A DNA stretch of 48,328 nucleotides from a gamma proteobacterium endosymbiont of Lamellibrachia anaximandri (GTDB taxonomy: Bacteria > Pseudomonadota > Gammaproteobacteria > Chromatiales > Chromatiaceae): positions 1 to 48,328 of the forward strand of contig JAESPE010000014.1 in assembly GCA_016756835.1 (NCBI GenBank). The letters run 5' to 3'. Position 1 is the stretch's first letter, and each line of letters starts with the position of its first letter. Positions 19,035 to 28,657 of this stretch are shown piece by piece. The notes beneath the pieces are model-generated. The model made no database searches and was not told the origin of the DNA. It saw only the letters and a list, made by a program, of their open reading frames with translations. Both the position numbers and the translations under genes were made by a program.

Positions 19035-19976
19035 ATGATGACAGATGCCCTGAAAATCATCTTTGCAGGTACCCCGGAGTTTGCAGCCGAGGCACTGCAG
19101 GCAGTGTTGCAGACCGAGCATCAGGTAGTGGCGGTCTACACTCAGCCCGATCGGCCTGCGGGTCGCGGGCGCAAGCTGATGGCAAGCCCGGTAAAACAAC
19201 TGGCCCTTGAGCATGGGGTCGAGGTGCGCCAGCCCAAGAGCCTCAAGGGCGAAGCGGAACAGGCCGAACTGGCGGATCTGCAAGCGGATCTGATGGTTGT
19301 GGTGGCCTACGGCCTGCTGCTACCCCAGGCAGTGCTGGATGCGCCACGACTCGGTTGTATCAACATCCACGCCTCCCTGCTGCCGCGCTGGCGTGGCGCA
19401 GCGCCGATTCAGCGCGCAATTTTGGCCGGCGACAGCGAGTCGGGGGTCACCATCATGCAGATGGAGGCGGGGCTCGATACCGGACCCATGCTGCACATCC
19501 AACGCTGTCCGATCACGGAGAGTGATACCGGCGGAACCCTGCATGATCGGCTGGCAGGGTTGGGTGCGGAGGCGCTGCTCGCGGTATTGCCTGGACTTGT
19601 CGACGGGAGTGTTGAGGCAGAGCTTCAGGATGACAGTCGTTCGAACTACGCAAAAAAACTCGACAAGCAGGAGGCGCGTGTCGACTGGACGCAATCCGGG
19701 AAGCAGATCGATCAGCAGGTGCGGGCCTTCAACCCCTGGCCGGTTGCCCAAGCCGACTTCAACGGCAAGGTGATGCGGATCTGGGAGTGTGAGCCTCTGG
19801 ATGGTGATACCCAGGCTGAGCCGGGAACCATTGTTGCCAGCGGGCGGGAGGGTTTCGATATCGCCACGGGGAAGGGCCTGTTACGCATTAAAAAACTTCA
19901 GATGCCGGGCAAGCGAGCCATGGATGCAGCCGACTTTCTCAATGCGCATCAGGTGGATGGCGTGGTGTTGGGCTAG
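19035..19976 (+). CDS. fmt: Methionyl-tRNA formyltransferase
   Basis: Fmt formylates initiator Met-tRNA with 10-formyl-tetrahydrofolate. It has 313 residues, matching the family. The N-terminal Rossmann domain starts LKIIFAGTPEFAAEAL; the catalytic/folate motif INIHASLLPRWRGAAPIQRA contains the key N, H and (further on) D residues (GLDTGPML). The C-terminal OB-like domain holds RAFNPWPVA. AGGAAC lies upstream of the double ATG; either Met could be first. Its stop TAG shares a base with the GTG start of rsmB. Confidence 0.97.
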   Translation: MMTDALKIIFAGTPEFAAEALQAVLQTEHQVVAVYTQPDRPAGRGRKLMASPVKQLALEHGVEVRQPKSLKGEAEQAELADLQADLMVVVAYGLLLPQAVLDAPRLGCINIHASLLPRWRGAAPIQRAILAGDSESGVTIMQMEAGLDTGPMLHIQRCPITESDTGGTLHDRLAGLGAEALLAVLPGLVDGSVEAELQDDSRSNYAKKLDKQEARVDWTQSGKQIDQQVRAFNPWPVAQADFNGKVMRIWECEPLDGDTQAEPGTIVASGREGFDIATGKGLLRIKKLQMPGKRAMDAADFLNAHQVDGVVLG

Positions 19977-21286
19977 TGGCAAAAAAACATGACTCACGGG
20001 CGGTCGCCGCCAGAATCCTCAAGGAGGTGCTGGGGGGACGCTCCCTGTCGGAGGCTAGCGCACGCCTGCTGCCGCAACTGGAGGATCCCAAGGACCGGGG
20101 CCTGGCCCAGGAGCTTTGCTATGGGGTGATGCGTTGGCATCCTCAGCTGGAAGCGCTGACCCGGCAGTTATTGAAGAAGCCTCTGAAACCGAAAGATCTC
20201 GACATTCAGGCACTGCTTTTTATCGGCCTCTACCAGCTGCTGTATCTGCGTGTCGCGGATCACGCGGCGGTGCATGAGAGTGCCGGTGCAGCGGAACGCC
20301 TGGGTAAGCGCTGGGCCGTAGGCCTGGTCAACGGTGTGCTGCGGGCTTTTCAGCGGCAACAGCAGGCGTTACTGAAAAAGGTCGATGCTGATCCCGCAGT
20401 GCGTTACCGCATGCCGGCGTGGTTGCTGCAACGCATTCAACAACACTGGCCGCAAAGCTGGCAGGAGACCGTTGAGGCCCTCAACAGTCGGCCGCCCATG
20501 AGCCTGCGGGTCAATCAGCAGCTTGGTAGCCGTGACGGCTATCTGCAGAAACTTGCGGATAACGGGATTGGGGCTCAGATTATCGAAGCCACCCGCTCAG
20601 GGATTGTGCTCGGTCAGCCGCTCGATGTGGGCAGTTTGCCCGGTTTCGACGATGGTCTGGTTTCGGTGCAGGATGGCGGTGCCCAATTTGCGGCGGAACT
20701 GCTGGATCCCAAACCCGGAGAGTTGGTGCTCGATGCCTGTGCCGCACCCGGCGGCAAGAGCGGGCATCTCCTCGAATTGGCGCAAGGGTTGCAGTTGACC
20801 GCTCTCGATGTGGATGGGCGGCGACTGCTGAGGGTGCAGGAGAATCTTGAGCGGCTGGGACTCTCCGCCACCCTGGACGTGGGTGATGCCGCCGCGCCGT
20901 CCGGGGACTGGTCAGCGCAGGCCTACGACCGAATCCTGCTCGACGTGCCCTGTTCCGCCACCGGCGTCATTCGCCGTCATCCCGATATCAAGTTTCTGCG
21001 CCGGGAGGAGGATATTGCTCCACTGGTAGCGTTGCAGCGGTCTATCCTGACGGCTATCTGGCCACTGCTCAAGCCGGGTGGCCGTCTGCTCTATGCGACC
21101 TGTTCTATTCTGCCGGAAGAGAACGAGCAGCAGGTCGCCGCTTTTCTGGCGGCAGAGGAGAGCGCCAGAGAGTGCGGAATCGATGCGCCATGGGGTGAAG
21201 CCTGTGCCTTGGGACGTCAGATCAGACCGGGCGACTCCTCCATGGATGGTTTCTACTACGCCTGTCTGGAGAAGAGGGATAAATGA
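19976..21286 (+). CDS. rsmB: 16S rRNA m5C967 methyltransferase RsmB
   Basis: RsmB (Sun/Fmu) methylates cytosine 967 of 16S rRNA with SAM. The 436-residue protein has an N-terminal NusB-like RNA-binding domain (about 1-140), then the Rossmann methyltransferase. SAM-binding DACAAPGGKSGHLLEL is near residues 257-272, followed by the conserved DVPCSATGVIRRHPDIK and the catalytic-cysteine motif ATCSILPEENEQQ. The start codon is GTG, overlapping the fmt stop by one base, and the stop overlaps the next gene (ATGA), so it lies inside a translationally coupled series. Confidence 0.96.
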   Translation: MAKKHDSRAVAARILKEVLGGRSLSEASARLLPQLEDPKDRGLAQELCYGVMRWHPQLEALTRQLLKKPLKPKDLDIQALLFIGLYQLLYLRVADHAAVHESAGAAERLGKRWAVGLVNGVLRAFQRQQQALLKKVDADPAVRYRMPAWLLQRIQQHWPQSWQETVEALNSRPPMSLRVNQQLGSRDGYLQKLADNGIGAQIIEATRSGIVLGQPLDVGSLPGFDDGLVSVQDGGAQFAAELLDPKPGELVLDACAAPGGKSGHLLELAQGLQLTALDVDGRRLLRVQENLERLGLSATLDVGDAAAPSGDWSAQAYDRILLDVPCSATGVIRRHPDIKFLRREEDIAPLVALQRSILTAIWPLLKPGGRLLYATCSILPEENEQQVAAFLAAEESARECGIDAPWGEACALGRQIRPGDSSMDGFYYACLEKRDK

Positions 21287-21837
21287 GCGGGGCACTCCGT
21301 CTATTGCTGTTTTTCCTCCTGCTCTCTTTGGGAGCGTCAGTCTGGTCTGCCGACTTTACGGTCAAGGAGGTACAGATAGAGTTACAGGATCAGCGTTACC
21401 TGATGAGTGCCCAAATCGATTTTCAATTGAGCGAGCAGGCGCTGGAGGCACTCAGTAATGGCGTGCCACTGACGCTGGAGGTACATCTCATCGTAGCGAA
21501 GACCTGGCACCGGTTTTGGGAGCCGCTGCCCTATGAAGGTTATCTGAGCTACCAGATCCGGTTTTTGGCGTTGACCGGACTCTACCGGGTGGTGGATCTG
21601 CAGAGTGGTGAGGAGCAGAGTTTCGTCACCCGTGAAGCGGCACTGCGGGCGCTGGGGGAGATCGATGAGCTGGTGCTGGTGGCACAGGCAGAGTTGATAA
21701 ACGGTGAACACTATCAGCTGCGGCTGCGGGCAGGGTTGGATATCGAATCCTTGCCGCTGCCGTTGCGCCCCCTGGCCTATCTCGGCACAGGCTGGAAACT
21801 GACAACCGGGTGGACCCGATGGCCTCTACAACCCTGA
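21283..21837 (+). CDS. DUF4390 exported protein
   Basis: A 184-residue protein with a signal peptide (LRLLLFFLLLSLGASVWSA, residues 5-23) and a beta-rich mature part matching the DUF4390 family. Conserved-looking features are the central VAKTWHRFWEP and the paired-aromatic stretch YLSYQIRFLALTGLYRV. The function is unknown; in Gammaproteobacteria this family sits between rsmB and ntrY, as here. Its start overlaps rsmB by 4 bp and its end overlaps ntrY by about 19-28 bp. A periplasmic partner or ligand sensor for the NtrY kinase is possible but only inferred from context. Confidence 0.85.
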   Translation: MSGALRLLLFFLLLSLGASVWSADFTVKEVQIELQDQRYLMSAQIDFQLSEQALEALSNGVPLTLEVHLIVAKTWHRFWEPLPYEGYLSYQIRFLALTGLYRVVDLQSGEEQSFVTREAALRALGEIDELVLVAQAELINGEHYQLRLRAGLDIESLPLPLRPLAYLGTGWKLTTGWTRWPLQP

Positions 21838-23990
21838 AATCCATGCGTATGGGCGGCCTGTCAGTGGCGCTGCTGCTGACACTGCTGTTGATGTCGCTGC
21901 ATCTGATGAGCAGCGCGGTACAGAATTCCGCTGAACTGAGTCGCTATTTCGTGCCGCTGCTGGTGGTTTCCATCATCGGCATGTTCATCCTGCTCGGACT
22001 GATTATCTACAACAGTATCCGCCTGATAAGACAGTATGCGCGGCAGCGGCCGGGATCCCGCCTGATCCTGCGCATGGTGGTGTTGTTCAGCGCGATCTCG
22101 CTGGCGCCTGTCGGGGTGGTCTACTACTACTCCTTCGGTTTTCTCCAGGCGGGCATCGACAGCTGGTTCGACGTGGATATCGACCGTGCGATGGAGGATG
22201 CCCGTGAGTTGGGTCAGTCCGCGTTGGGTCTGAATCAGCGGCTGCTGCTCAAATACACCGAGCAGTTGATGAGCAGCATCGATGATCAGTCGGAGTCGGC
22301 CCTCTCCCTGGCGATTGCCGGACTGCGGCAGCAGTCAGGGGCAGTGGAGCTGGCGCTCACCGACCCGGGTGGACAGATCATCGCCTACGCCAATGTGGAC
22401 CCGACCGTGCTTGCGCCGGGTGTCCCGGACAGTGAGATCCGCCAGCAGTTGCGCACGGGTAATGATTATGTGGGTTTGGAGCATGGTAAGGATGATCTGA
22501 TGATTCGGGTGGCGGTGCGGGATCCGTTGAGCCGGCCTTTTATTCTGCAAGGGCTCTACCCGACGTCCACCCGCATCAGTGGGCTATCGGAGAAACTGGA
22601 GCTGGCCTATAACCGCTACAAGGAGCTGGGTTATCTGCGTCAGTCGCTGAAGTGGAATTTCTCTCTGACCTTGTCGCTGGTGCTGCTGTTTGGTGTTTTG
22701 TCTGCTATCTGGGCAGCCTTCTTCACCGCGCGTCGCATGGTGGCGCCTATCGCTAATATTGCGGCGGGCACCCGGGCGGTAGCGGAAGGTGACTACGATC
22801 GTCAGCTGCCGGTGCCGCGTCGGGCTGACGAACTGGCCTTTCTGGTCGCCTCGTTCAATGCAATGACCCGGCGCATCGCCCAGGCCAGGGATCAGGCGGA
22901 TCGCAGTCAGCGCGAGGTGGAAGGGCAGCGTGCCTACCTGGAAACAGTGCTCGGCAGCCTCTCCTCCGGTGTGATGACCTTTGATGCCACGCGTAATCTA
23001 CAGACTGCCAACCCGGCAGCGGGAAAGATCCTGGGGAGCGATCTTGGTAGCCTGATTGGGGCGCAGTTGCAGGAGCTGGCGCTGGGATCCCCTGTGCTGC
23101 GCCAGTTTGTGGAGATCCTGCAGACACCGCTATTGAATCCGAACGAAGAGTGGAAGGGTGAGGTGACGCTCTTCGGCGGTGAGGGGAGAAAGGTTTTGAT
23201 CTGCAGGAGCACACCCTTTGCGCAACCCAATGGACGTAACGGGCATATCATCCTGTTCGATGATGTTACCGCCCTGATCCGCGCCCAGCGGGATGCGGCC
23301 TGGGGTGAAGTGGCGCGTCGCCTTGCCCATGAGATCAAGAACCCGTTGACGCCGATCCAGCTCTCTGCGGAACGCCTGCGGCACAAATATCTTCACACCA
23401 TGCCGGAGCAGGATGCCAGGATATTGGATCGTGCAACCCATACCATCGTGCAGCAGGTGGAGGCGATGAAGGAGATGGTAAATGACTTCTCTGAATATGC
23501 ACGCCCTCCCCAGATGCAGGCCAAACCTTTGCAGGCTGATAGGCTGATCAGCGAGGTGGTGGATCTCTACAGGGGTATCGATAAAGAGGTCTGTCTCGAC
23601 GTCTCTTTGCAGGTCGGTACCAGTCAGATTGAAGCGGATTCCCTGCGGCTGCGCCAAGTGGTGCATAATCTGGTGAAAAATGCCCAAGAGGCGGTTGCCG
23701 GCCAGGATAATGGTTGTGTATCGGTTTCCACTCAGATCATTGAGCGGGCAGACCATGCCTTTTTTGAGATGCGGGTGAAGGACAACGGACCCGGTTTCAG
23801 TGAAGAGATGCTGCAACATCTGTTTGAACCCTATGTAACCTCAAAGCCAAAGGGTACCGGTTTGGGGCTGGCGATCGTAAAGAAGATTGTGGAGGAGCAT
23901 GGCGGTATCATCTGGGCCGAGAACTGTTCAGACGGTGCCTGTCTGACCCTGCAGCTGCCTATGCTGTGCAGTACGGAGGAAGAACAATAA
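21819..23990 (+). CDS. ntrY: NtrY-type membrane sensor histidine kinase
   Basis: The sensor half of the NtrYX two-component pair, reported in relatives to act in nitrogen, redox or envelope control. Order: three N-terminal membrane helices (first about 150 residues), a periplasmic sensor region (about 115-280), a further helix (SLTLSLVLLFGVLSAIWAAFF), HAMP, a PAS domain (about 365-490), HisKA with the phosphorylated histidine in RLAHEIKNPLTPIQL, and a catalytic ATPase domain with NLVKNAQEA, DNGPGFSEE and GTGLGLAIVKKI. The start is uncertain: ATG at 21819 (723 residues, chosen) or GTG at 21810; both overlap the DUF4390 end. The stop TAA overlaps the ntrX ATG by one base. Confidence 0.93.
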   Translation: MASTTLKSMRMGGLSVALLLTLLLMSLHLMSSAVQNSAELSRYFVPLLVVSIIGMFILLGLIIYNSIRLIRQYARQRPGSRLILRMVVLFSAISLAPVGVVYYYSFGFLQAGIDSWFDVDIDRAMEDARELGQSALGLNQRLLLKYTEQLMSSIDDQSESALSLAIAGLRQQSGAVELALTDPGGQIIAYANVDPTVLAPGVPDSEIRQQLRTGNDYVGLEHGKDDLMIRVAVRDPLSRPFILQGLYPTSTRISGLSEKLELAYNRYKELGYLRQSLKWNFSLTLSLVLLFGVLSAIWAAFFTARRMVAPIANIAAGTRAVAEGDYDRQLPVPRRADELAFLVASFNAMTRRIAQARDQADRSQREVEGQRAYLETVLGSLSSGVMTFDATRNLQTANPAAGKILGSDLGSLIGAQLQELALGSPVLRQFVEILQTPLLNPNEEWKGEVTLFGGEGRKVLICRSTPFAQPNGRNGHIILFDDVTALIRAQRDAAWGEVARRLAHEIKNPLTPIQLSAERLRHKYLHTMPEQDARILDRATHTIVQQVEAMKEMVNDFSEYARPPQMQAKPLQADRLISEVVDLYRGIDKEVCLDVSLQVGTSQIEADSLRLRQVVHNLVKNAQEAVAGQDNGCVSVSTQIIERADHAFFEMRVKDNGPGFSEEMLQHLFEPYVTSKPKGTGLGLAIVKKIVEEHGGIIWAENCSDGACLTLQLPMLCSTEEEQ

Positions 23991-25357
23991 TGAGTGCATC
24001 CCATATCCTGGTGGTGGATGACGAGCCGGATATCCGCAATCTCGTCAAAGAGATCCTGGAGGATGAAGGCCACGAAGTGGTGGTCGCAGAGAACGGCGCG
24101 TCTGCCCGTCAGGCCTTGCGGGATCGTCGTCCCGACTTGGTGCTGCTCGACATCTGGATGCCGGACGTGGACGGCATCACCCTGCTGAAAGAGTGGGGTG
24201 AGGATGAGGGTCTGCCCTGCCCGATTATTATGATGTCGGGTCACGGCACGGTGGAGACGGCTGTGGAGGCAACGCGTCTTGGGGCCTACGACTTTCTTGA
24301 GAAACCCCTATCCCTTGCCAAGCTGCTGCTGACGGTGGAGCGTTCCCTCGAGGCCGAGCAGCTGAAGCAGGAGAATGTGGGGCTGCGCCGCCACTCCATG
24401 CCGGTACATGAGCCGACCGGCAAGAGCCCGATGATGCAGCGGCTGAAGGAGCAGGTGAAGCGGATCGCTCAGCACGATACCTGGGTGCTGATCACCGGTG
24501 AACCCGGCAGCGGTCGGGAGACGCTGGCCCGCTATCTCCATATGCAGAGCGTGCGCCGGGACCGCCCATTCGTCGATGTGGCGGTGACTTCCATCGCCAG
24601 CGAAAATTCTGCCCGGGAGTTGTTCGGCAGCGAGGAGGGGGGACGTATCCACTATGGCCGCCTGGAGCAGGCTGCTGGTGGTACGCTGTTTCTGGATGAG
24701 GTGGCGGATATGGACCTGGAGGCCCAGTCCCAGCTGTTGGGCGCGCTGGATACCGGCGCCTTTCTGCGGGTGGGTGGCACCGATCCAGTGAGTATTGATG
24801 TGCGTATCATCGCTGCAACCCATAAAAACCTCGAAGAGTCGGTGCAGAGTGGCGATTTTCGGGAAGACCTGTTCTATCATCTGAACGTAGTGCCATTGCG
24901 TGTGCCTCCCCTGCGGGAGCACCCGGAAGATGTGCCTGACTTGCTTAACTTCTACGTCGATCATTTCGTCGCACATGAAAAGCTGCCCTACCGGCGTTTC
25001 AATGTGGGTGCACAGAATTTTCTGCGCAACCACCCCTGGTACGGCAATGTACGAGAGCTTAAAAATCTGGTGCAGCGACTGCTGATCCTCGGTGCGGGAG
25101 ACGAGGTCTCACAGGATGAAGTCGAGGCGGCGCTGGGAGCGCCGGAGCTCAGAAGCGGCGATGGTGGGGGCGACGTGGTCTCGTTTGATCTGCCGTTGAG
25201 GCAGGCCAGGGAGCAGTTTGAAAAGGCCTATCTTGAATACCAGTTGCACAAGCATGAAGGTAATATTTCCCGCATGGCAAAGGATGTGGAGATGGAGCGC
25301 ACCCATCTCTATCGTAAGTTGCGTTCACTGGAAATCGAGATAAAGGACCGGCGCTAG
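23990..25357 (+). CDS. ntrX: NtrX-type response regulator
   Basis: A 455-residue NtrC-family regulator paired with NtrY. The receiver domain contains DDEPD and the phosphorylated D54 in [10 protein letters not shown]. The central AAA+ domain starts near residue 145, with Walker [13 protein letters not shown], and the Fis-type helix-turn-helix is at the end ([23 protein letters not shown]). Two features are odd: the Walker A lysine is arginine ([10 protein letters not shown]176), and the GAFTGA loop needed to contact sigma-54 is missing ([14 protein letters not shown] runs straight on). Loss of GAFTGA is known for NtrX, so it probably works without activating sigma-54. Start at 23990 is supported by GGAGGAAGAA just upstream. 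Confidence 0.93.
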   Translation: MSASHILVVDDEPDIRNLVKEILEDEGHEVVVAENGASARQALRDRRPDLVLLDIWMPDVDGITLLKEWGEDEGLPCPIIMMSGHGTVETAVEATRLGAYDFLEKPLSLAKLLLTVERSLEAEQLKQENVGLRRHSMPVHEPTGKSPMMQRLKEQVKRIAQHDTWVLITGEPGSGRETLARYLHMQSVRRDRPFVDVAVTSIASENSARELFGSEEGGRIHYGRLEQAAGGTLFLDEVADMDLEAQSQLLGALDTGAFLRVGGTDPVSIDVRIIAATHKNLEESVQSGDFREDLFYHLNVVPLRVPPLREHPEDVPDLLNFYVDHFVAHEKLPYRRFNVGAQNFLRNHPWYGNVRELKNLVQRLLILGAGDEVSQDEVEAALGAPELRSGDGGGDVVSFDLPLRQAREQFEKAYLEYQLHKHEGNISRMAKDVEMERTHLYRKLRSLEIEIKDRR

Positions 25358-25382
25358 TCTTTTCACTGTTGGAATCCAAATA

Positions 25383-26756
25383 ATGAAAATTATCATCCTT
25401 GGTGCCGGGCAGGTGGGGCGCTCGGTCGCCAATGCCCTGGTGCATGAGGACAACGACATTACGGTGGTGGATCAGAACAACGACCTGCTGCTGGAGCTGC
25501 AGGACCGGCTGGATCTTGGGATTCTGCAGGGGCATGCCGGGCAGCCTGATGTATTGCGTCGTGCCGGGGCTGAGGATGCCGATATGATCCTGGCGGTGAC
25601 CAACAGCGATGAAACCAATATGGTTGCCTGCCAGGTTGCCTACACCCTGTTCCACACGCCCATGAAGATCGCCAGGGTCCGGTCGCAAGCTTATCTCGAC
25701 TATCCTGAGATCTTTGCCCATGAGGCTTTTCCGGTCGATGTGCTGATCAGTCCGGAGCAGTTGGTCACAGAATACATTCTGCGCCTGGTGGAGTACCCCG
25801 GTGCCCTGCAGGTACTCGATTTCGCGGGGGGACGTGTTCGCCTGGTGGCGGTCAAGGCCTACTATGACGGTCCTTTGGTCGGGCATAAGCTCCGCACACT
25901 TTATGATCATATCCCGAACACTGATGCCCGCGTGGCGGCGATCTATCGGGAAGGTGAGGTCATCCAGCCGATGGGCGATACGGTGATCGAGGCGGATGAC
26001 GAGGTTTTTTTCATCGCAGCCACAGAGAATATTCGTGCGGTGATGAGTGAGTTGCGCAAGCAGGAGAAGCGATACAAGCGGCTGATCTTTGCCGGTGCCG
26101 GAAATATCGGCAGGCGGCTGGCACAGTCCCTTGAGTCGAAATACCGGGTCAAACTCATCGAATCCGACCAGGATCGGGCGCGTGAGATCGCGGAGCGCCT
26201 CGATAAGACAATCGTACTGCACGGCGATGCGGCGGACGAGGATCTGCTGCTGGAGGAGAACATTGAGAATACCGATGTTTTCTGCGCAGTCACCAACGAC
26301 GATGAGGCCAATATTCTTTCGGCGATGCTGGCCAAGCGGCTCGGCGCCGGCAAGGTGATGGCGCTGATCAATCGGGCAGCCTATGTGGATCTGGTGCAGA
26401 GTGGTCCCATCGATATCGCCATCTCACCGGAACTGGCTACAATCGGCAGTCTCCTGACCCATGTGCGACGGGGTGATGTCGTGGTAGTGCACTCCCTGCG
26501 GCGGGGCGCTGCCGAGGCTATAGAGGCGGTGGCTCACGGTGATCGGGGTTCCTCCAAGGTAGTGGGGCGCACCATCGATGAGATCAAATTGCCCAAAGGG
26601 GCCAGCATCGGCGCAGTGGTGCGGGGCGAAGAAGTGCTGATCGCCCACCACGACACCACCATCGAGAGCGGTGACCACGTGATCCTCTTTCTGGTTGATA
26701 AGCGGCAAATCAGGGATGTGGAGAAGCTGTTCCAGGTTGGGGTTACATTTCTTTAA
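25383..26756 (+). CDS. trkA: TrkA, NAD-binding regulator of Trk potassium uptake
   Basis: The peripheral cytoplasmic subunit gating TrkH. It has 457 residues, as in E. coli, with two RCK units. The first dinucleotide-binding motif is [13 protein letters not shown] (residues 4-16), the second [12 protein letters not shown] (about 237-248), each followed by a TrkA-C domain ([14 protein letters not shown] and the C-terminal [13 protein letters not shown]). GGAA precedes the ATG. It starts 25 bp after ntrX and is separated from trkH by a 129-bp gap holding a short-period repeat. Confidence 0.96.
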   Translation: MKIIILGAGQVGRSVANALVHEDNDITVVDQNNDLLLELQDRLDLGILQGHAGQPDVLRRAGAEDADMILAVTNSDETNMVACQVAYTLFHTPMKIARVRSQAYLDYPEIFAHEAFPVDVLISPEQLVTEYILRLVEYPGALQVLDFAGGRVRLVAVKAYYDGPLVGHKLRTLYDHIPNTDARVAAIYREGEVIQPMGDTVIEADDEVFFIAATENIRAVMSELRKQEKRYKRLIFAGAGNIGRRLAQSLESKYRVKLIESDQDRAREIAERLDKTIVLHGDAADEDLLLEENIENTDVFCAVTNDDEANILSAMLAKRLGAGKVMALINRAAYVDLVQSGPIDIAISPELATIGSLLTHVRRGDVVVVHSLRRGAAEAIEAVAHGDRGSSKVVGRTIDEIKLPKGASIGAVVRGEEVLIAHHDTTIESGDHVILFLVDKRQIRDVEKLFQVGVTFL

Positions 26757-26879
26757 AAAGGTTAAAGGTGAAAGGTGAAAGGACAAAAACAGTGGTGATT
26801 TCATTAAAGCCCAGTGGTAGGCATCTTGTTCCGAAGCTTGCTCAAAGCGGTTTTCCTTTAACCTTTAACCTTTAACCTG
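26757..26879. repeat. Heptanucleotide repeats in inverted arrangement between trkA and trkH
   Basis: On the left (26757-26782) runs of GGTTAAA/GGTGAAA units; on the right (26852-26879) the same unit in reverse orientation (CCTTTAA repeated three times plus CC). The arms can pair over about 20 bp around a 70-nt centre, and the right arm reaches to within 7 bp of the trkH start codon, with a TTTTTT run between. Confidence 0.65.
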
Positions 26880-26885
26880 TTTTTT

Positions 26886-28337
26886 ATGCACTTCTCCGTC
26901 GTCCAACGCATTCTCGGTGTCCTGCTCATGCTCTTTAGCCTGACCATGCTGCCGCCGATGCTGGCGTCGCTCTGGTTTGGCGACGGGGAGCTGATTGGTT
27001 TCACCGATGGTTTTATCCTGACCTTGGGGTTGGGGCTGGCAATTTGGGCACCGGTGCGCAGTCGCCATCAGGAGTTGCGGGTGAGGGACGGCTTCCTGGT
27101 GGTGGTGATGTTCTGGACCGTATTGGGTTTGACCGGTGCCTTGCCCTTCATGCTCTCAGAAAGTGCGGACATGACGATAACCGATGCGATATTTGAGTCA
27201 GTCTCCGGGCTTACCACTACTGGGGCAACGGTGATCGTCGGGATCGATTACCTGCCTCCGTCGATCCTCTATTACCGGCAGCAACTACAGTGGCTTGGTG
27301 GCATGGGTATCATCGTCCTGGCGGTGGCAGTGTTGCCGATGCTGGGCATTGGTGGCATGCAGCTCTATCGTGCTGAGACGCCTGGGCCGATGAAGGATAG
27401 TAAGCTGACGCCACGCATCACCGAGACGGCAAAGGCGCTCTGGTATATCTATCTTGGACTCACTGTCAGTTGTGCCCTGGCCTATTGGGGGGCGGGTATG
27501 ACGCCCTTTGACGCGCTGGGTCATGCTTTTTCGACGGTGGCGATTGGCGGTTTTTCAACCCATGACGCAAGCATAGGGTATTTTGACAGTACTCTGATAG
27601 AGATGATTGCAGTCGTCTTCATGGTGCTCTCCGGGGTTAATTTTGCCCTCCATTTTCTCGTCGTTCGGCGCAGGTCGCTGGGTATCTATCTGGGGGATTC
27701 CGAATTTCGACTCTATATCGCAACGCTTGGGTTGGTCTCCCTGATGGTCGTTATTGCGCTCTATGGTATGGGCATCTACTCCGATTGGAGTGAGGCGTTT
27801 ACCCAGGGGCTGTTTCAGGCGGTCTCCATAGGCACAACCACAGGATTTACCACAACTGACTACTCTCTTTGGCCCGGGGTGATTTCGATTCTGCTGCTCT
27901 TTACCAGCTTTATTGGCGGCTGTGCCGGTTCCACCGGCGGAGGTATCAAGGTGATTCGCTTTCTGCTGCTGATCAAACAGGGGATGCGGGAGATCAATCG
28001 CCTGATCCACCCCAGTGCCCAGATCCCCATCCGGGTCGGAGACAAGACCATCCCCAGGCGGGTCGTTGAGGCGGTGTGGGGCTTTTTCGCCCTCTATGTG
28101 GCCAGTTTTACCGTCATGTACATGGCATTGGCATTCACCGGGCTGGACCTGATGACTGCCTTCTCTGCGGTGGGTGCGAGTATCAATAACCTGGGGCCGG
28201 GACTTGCAGGTGTTGGCGCCAACTATGCGAGTCTGAATGACACGGCAAAACTGATCCTCTGCTTCGCGATGCTTCTCGGTCGTTTGGAGATCTTTACTTT
28301 GCTGGTGCTGCTGACCCCTGCCTTCTGGCGCAAATAG
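26886..28337 (+). CDS. trkH: TrkH potassium uptake protein
   Basis: The membrane channel subunit of the Trk system, 483 residues, same length as E. coli TrkH. It starts MHFSVVQRILGVLLML, the family's opening. It holds four membrane-pore-membrane repeats with selectivity-filter-like segments: SGLTTTGATV (about 99-108), FSTVAIGGFSTHD, GTTTGFTTTDY and SAVGASINNLGPG, each with the conserved glycine. SFIGGCAGSTGGGIKV is the conserved intramembrane loop. There is no Shine-Dalgarno before the ATG; the leader is occupied by repeat DNA, so translation may rely on a leaderless or repeat-shaped leader. A short palindrome (CCAAAACCGTTTTGG, 28344-28358) follows the stop. Confidence 0.96.
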   Translation: MHFSVVQRILGVLLMLFSLTMLPPMLASLWFGDGELIGFTDGFILTLGLGLAIWAPVRSRHQELRVRDGFLVVVMFWTVLGLTGALPFMLSESADMTITDAIFESVSGLTTTGATVIVGIDYLPPSILYYRQQLQWLGGMGIIVLAVAVLPMLGIGGMQLYRAETPGPMKDSKLTPRITETAKALWYIYLGLTVSCALAYWGAGMTPFDALGHAFSTVAIGGFSTHDASIGYFDSTLIEMIAVVFMVLSGVNFALHFLVVRRRSLGIYLGDSEFRLYIATLGLVSLMVVIALYGMGIYSDWSEAFTQGLFQAVSIGTTTGFTTTDYSLWPGVISILLLFTSFIGGCAGSTGGGIKVIRFLLLIKQGMREINRLIHPSAQIPIRVGDKTIPRRVVEAVWGFFALYVASFTVMYMALAFTGLDLMTAFSAVGASINNLGPGLAGVGANYASLNDTAKLILCFAMLLGRLEIFTLLVLLTPAFWRK

Positions 28338-28502
28338 CGTGGGCCAAAACCGTTTTGGGGATTTTGGTTCTTGTTCTGCGATCCAGGATGTCGGCGGGAT
28401 TTATTTCCAGTAAAAACAAATGGTTGAGGTTTTTGCGGGCCGATGAAGATTATTTTTTCATCAGTTTTGAACTATCTTTGAAGATACCGGTCTTATTTTA
28501 CA

Positions 28503-28622
28503 AGTCGCGACGACTGATAGGGCTGCTTCCCTCCCTTGGCGGCCCGCCCTTCCCGGTGACCCCATCCGGGAAGATCGACCCCGGACGCCTTTCCCCTTTA
28601 GGTGCTCGGGGTCTTCTTTTTT
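28503..28622 (+). ncRNA. Candidate small RNA convergent with engB
   Basis: In the 320-bp gap between trkH and engB the plus strand shows a possible promoter (TTGAAC 28467-28472, 18 bp, TCTTAT 28491-28496). A C/U-rich unpaired stretch follows (TGCTTCCCTCCCTT, about 28524-28537), then a perfect 8-bp hairpin (CTTCCCGG / CCGGGAAG, 28549-28573) and an intrinsic terminator (GACCCCG / CGGGGTC, 28577-28613, then TTCTTTTTT). This is the layout of a Hfq-type sRNA. Spot 42 in enterics and ErsA in Pseudomonas lie beside engB/yihA in the same convergent arrangement, though next to polA rather than trkH. The CU-rich part could pair with ribosome-binding sites. A plain trkH 3' untranslated region with a terminator is the alternative. 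Confidence 0.45.
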
Positions 28623-28657
28623 ACCCTGTTGATTTCCTATCACGAACCTCTTTGGGC

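Noticed and set aside
28520-28545. Possible signal-recognition-particle RNA, because the complement contains GGGAAGCAGCCC
   Set aside because: The conserved apical loop GGTCCGGAAGG and the paired second half are missing on that strand.
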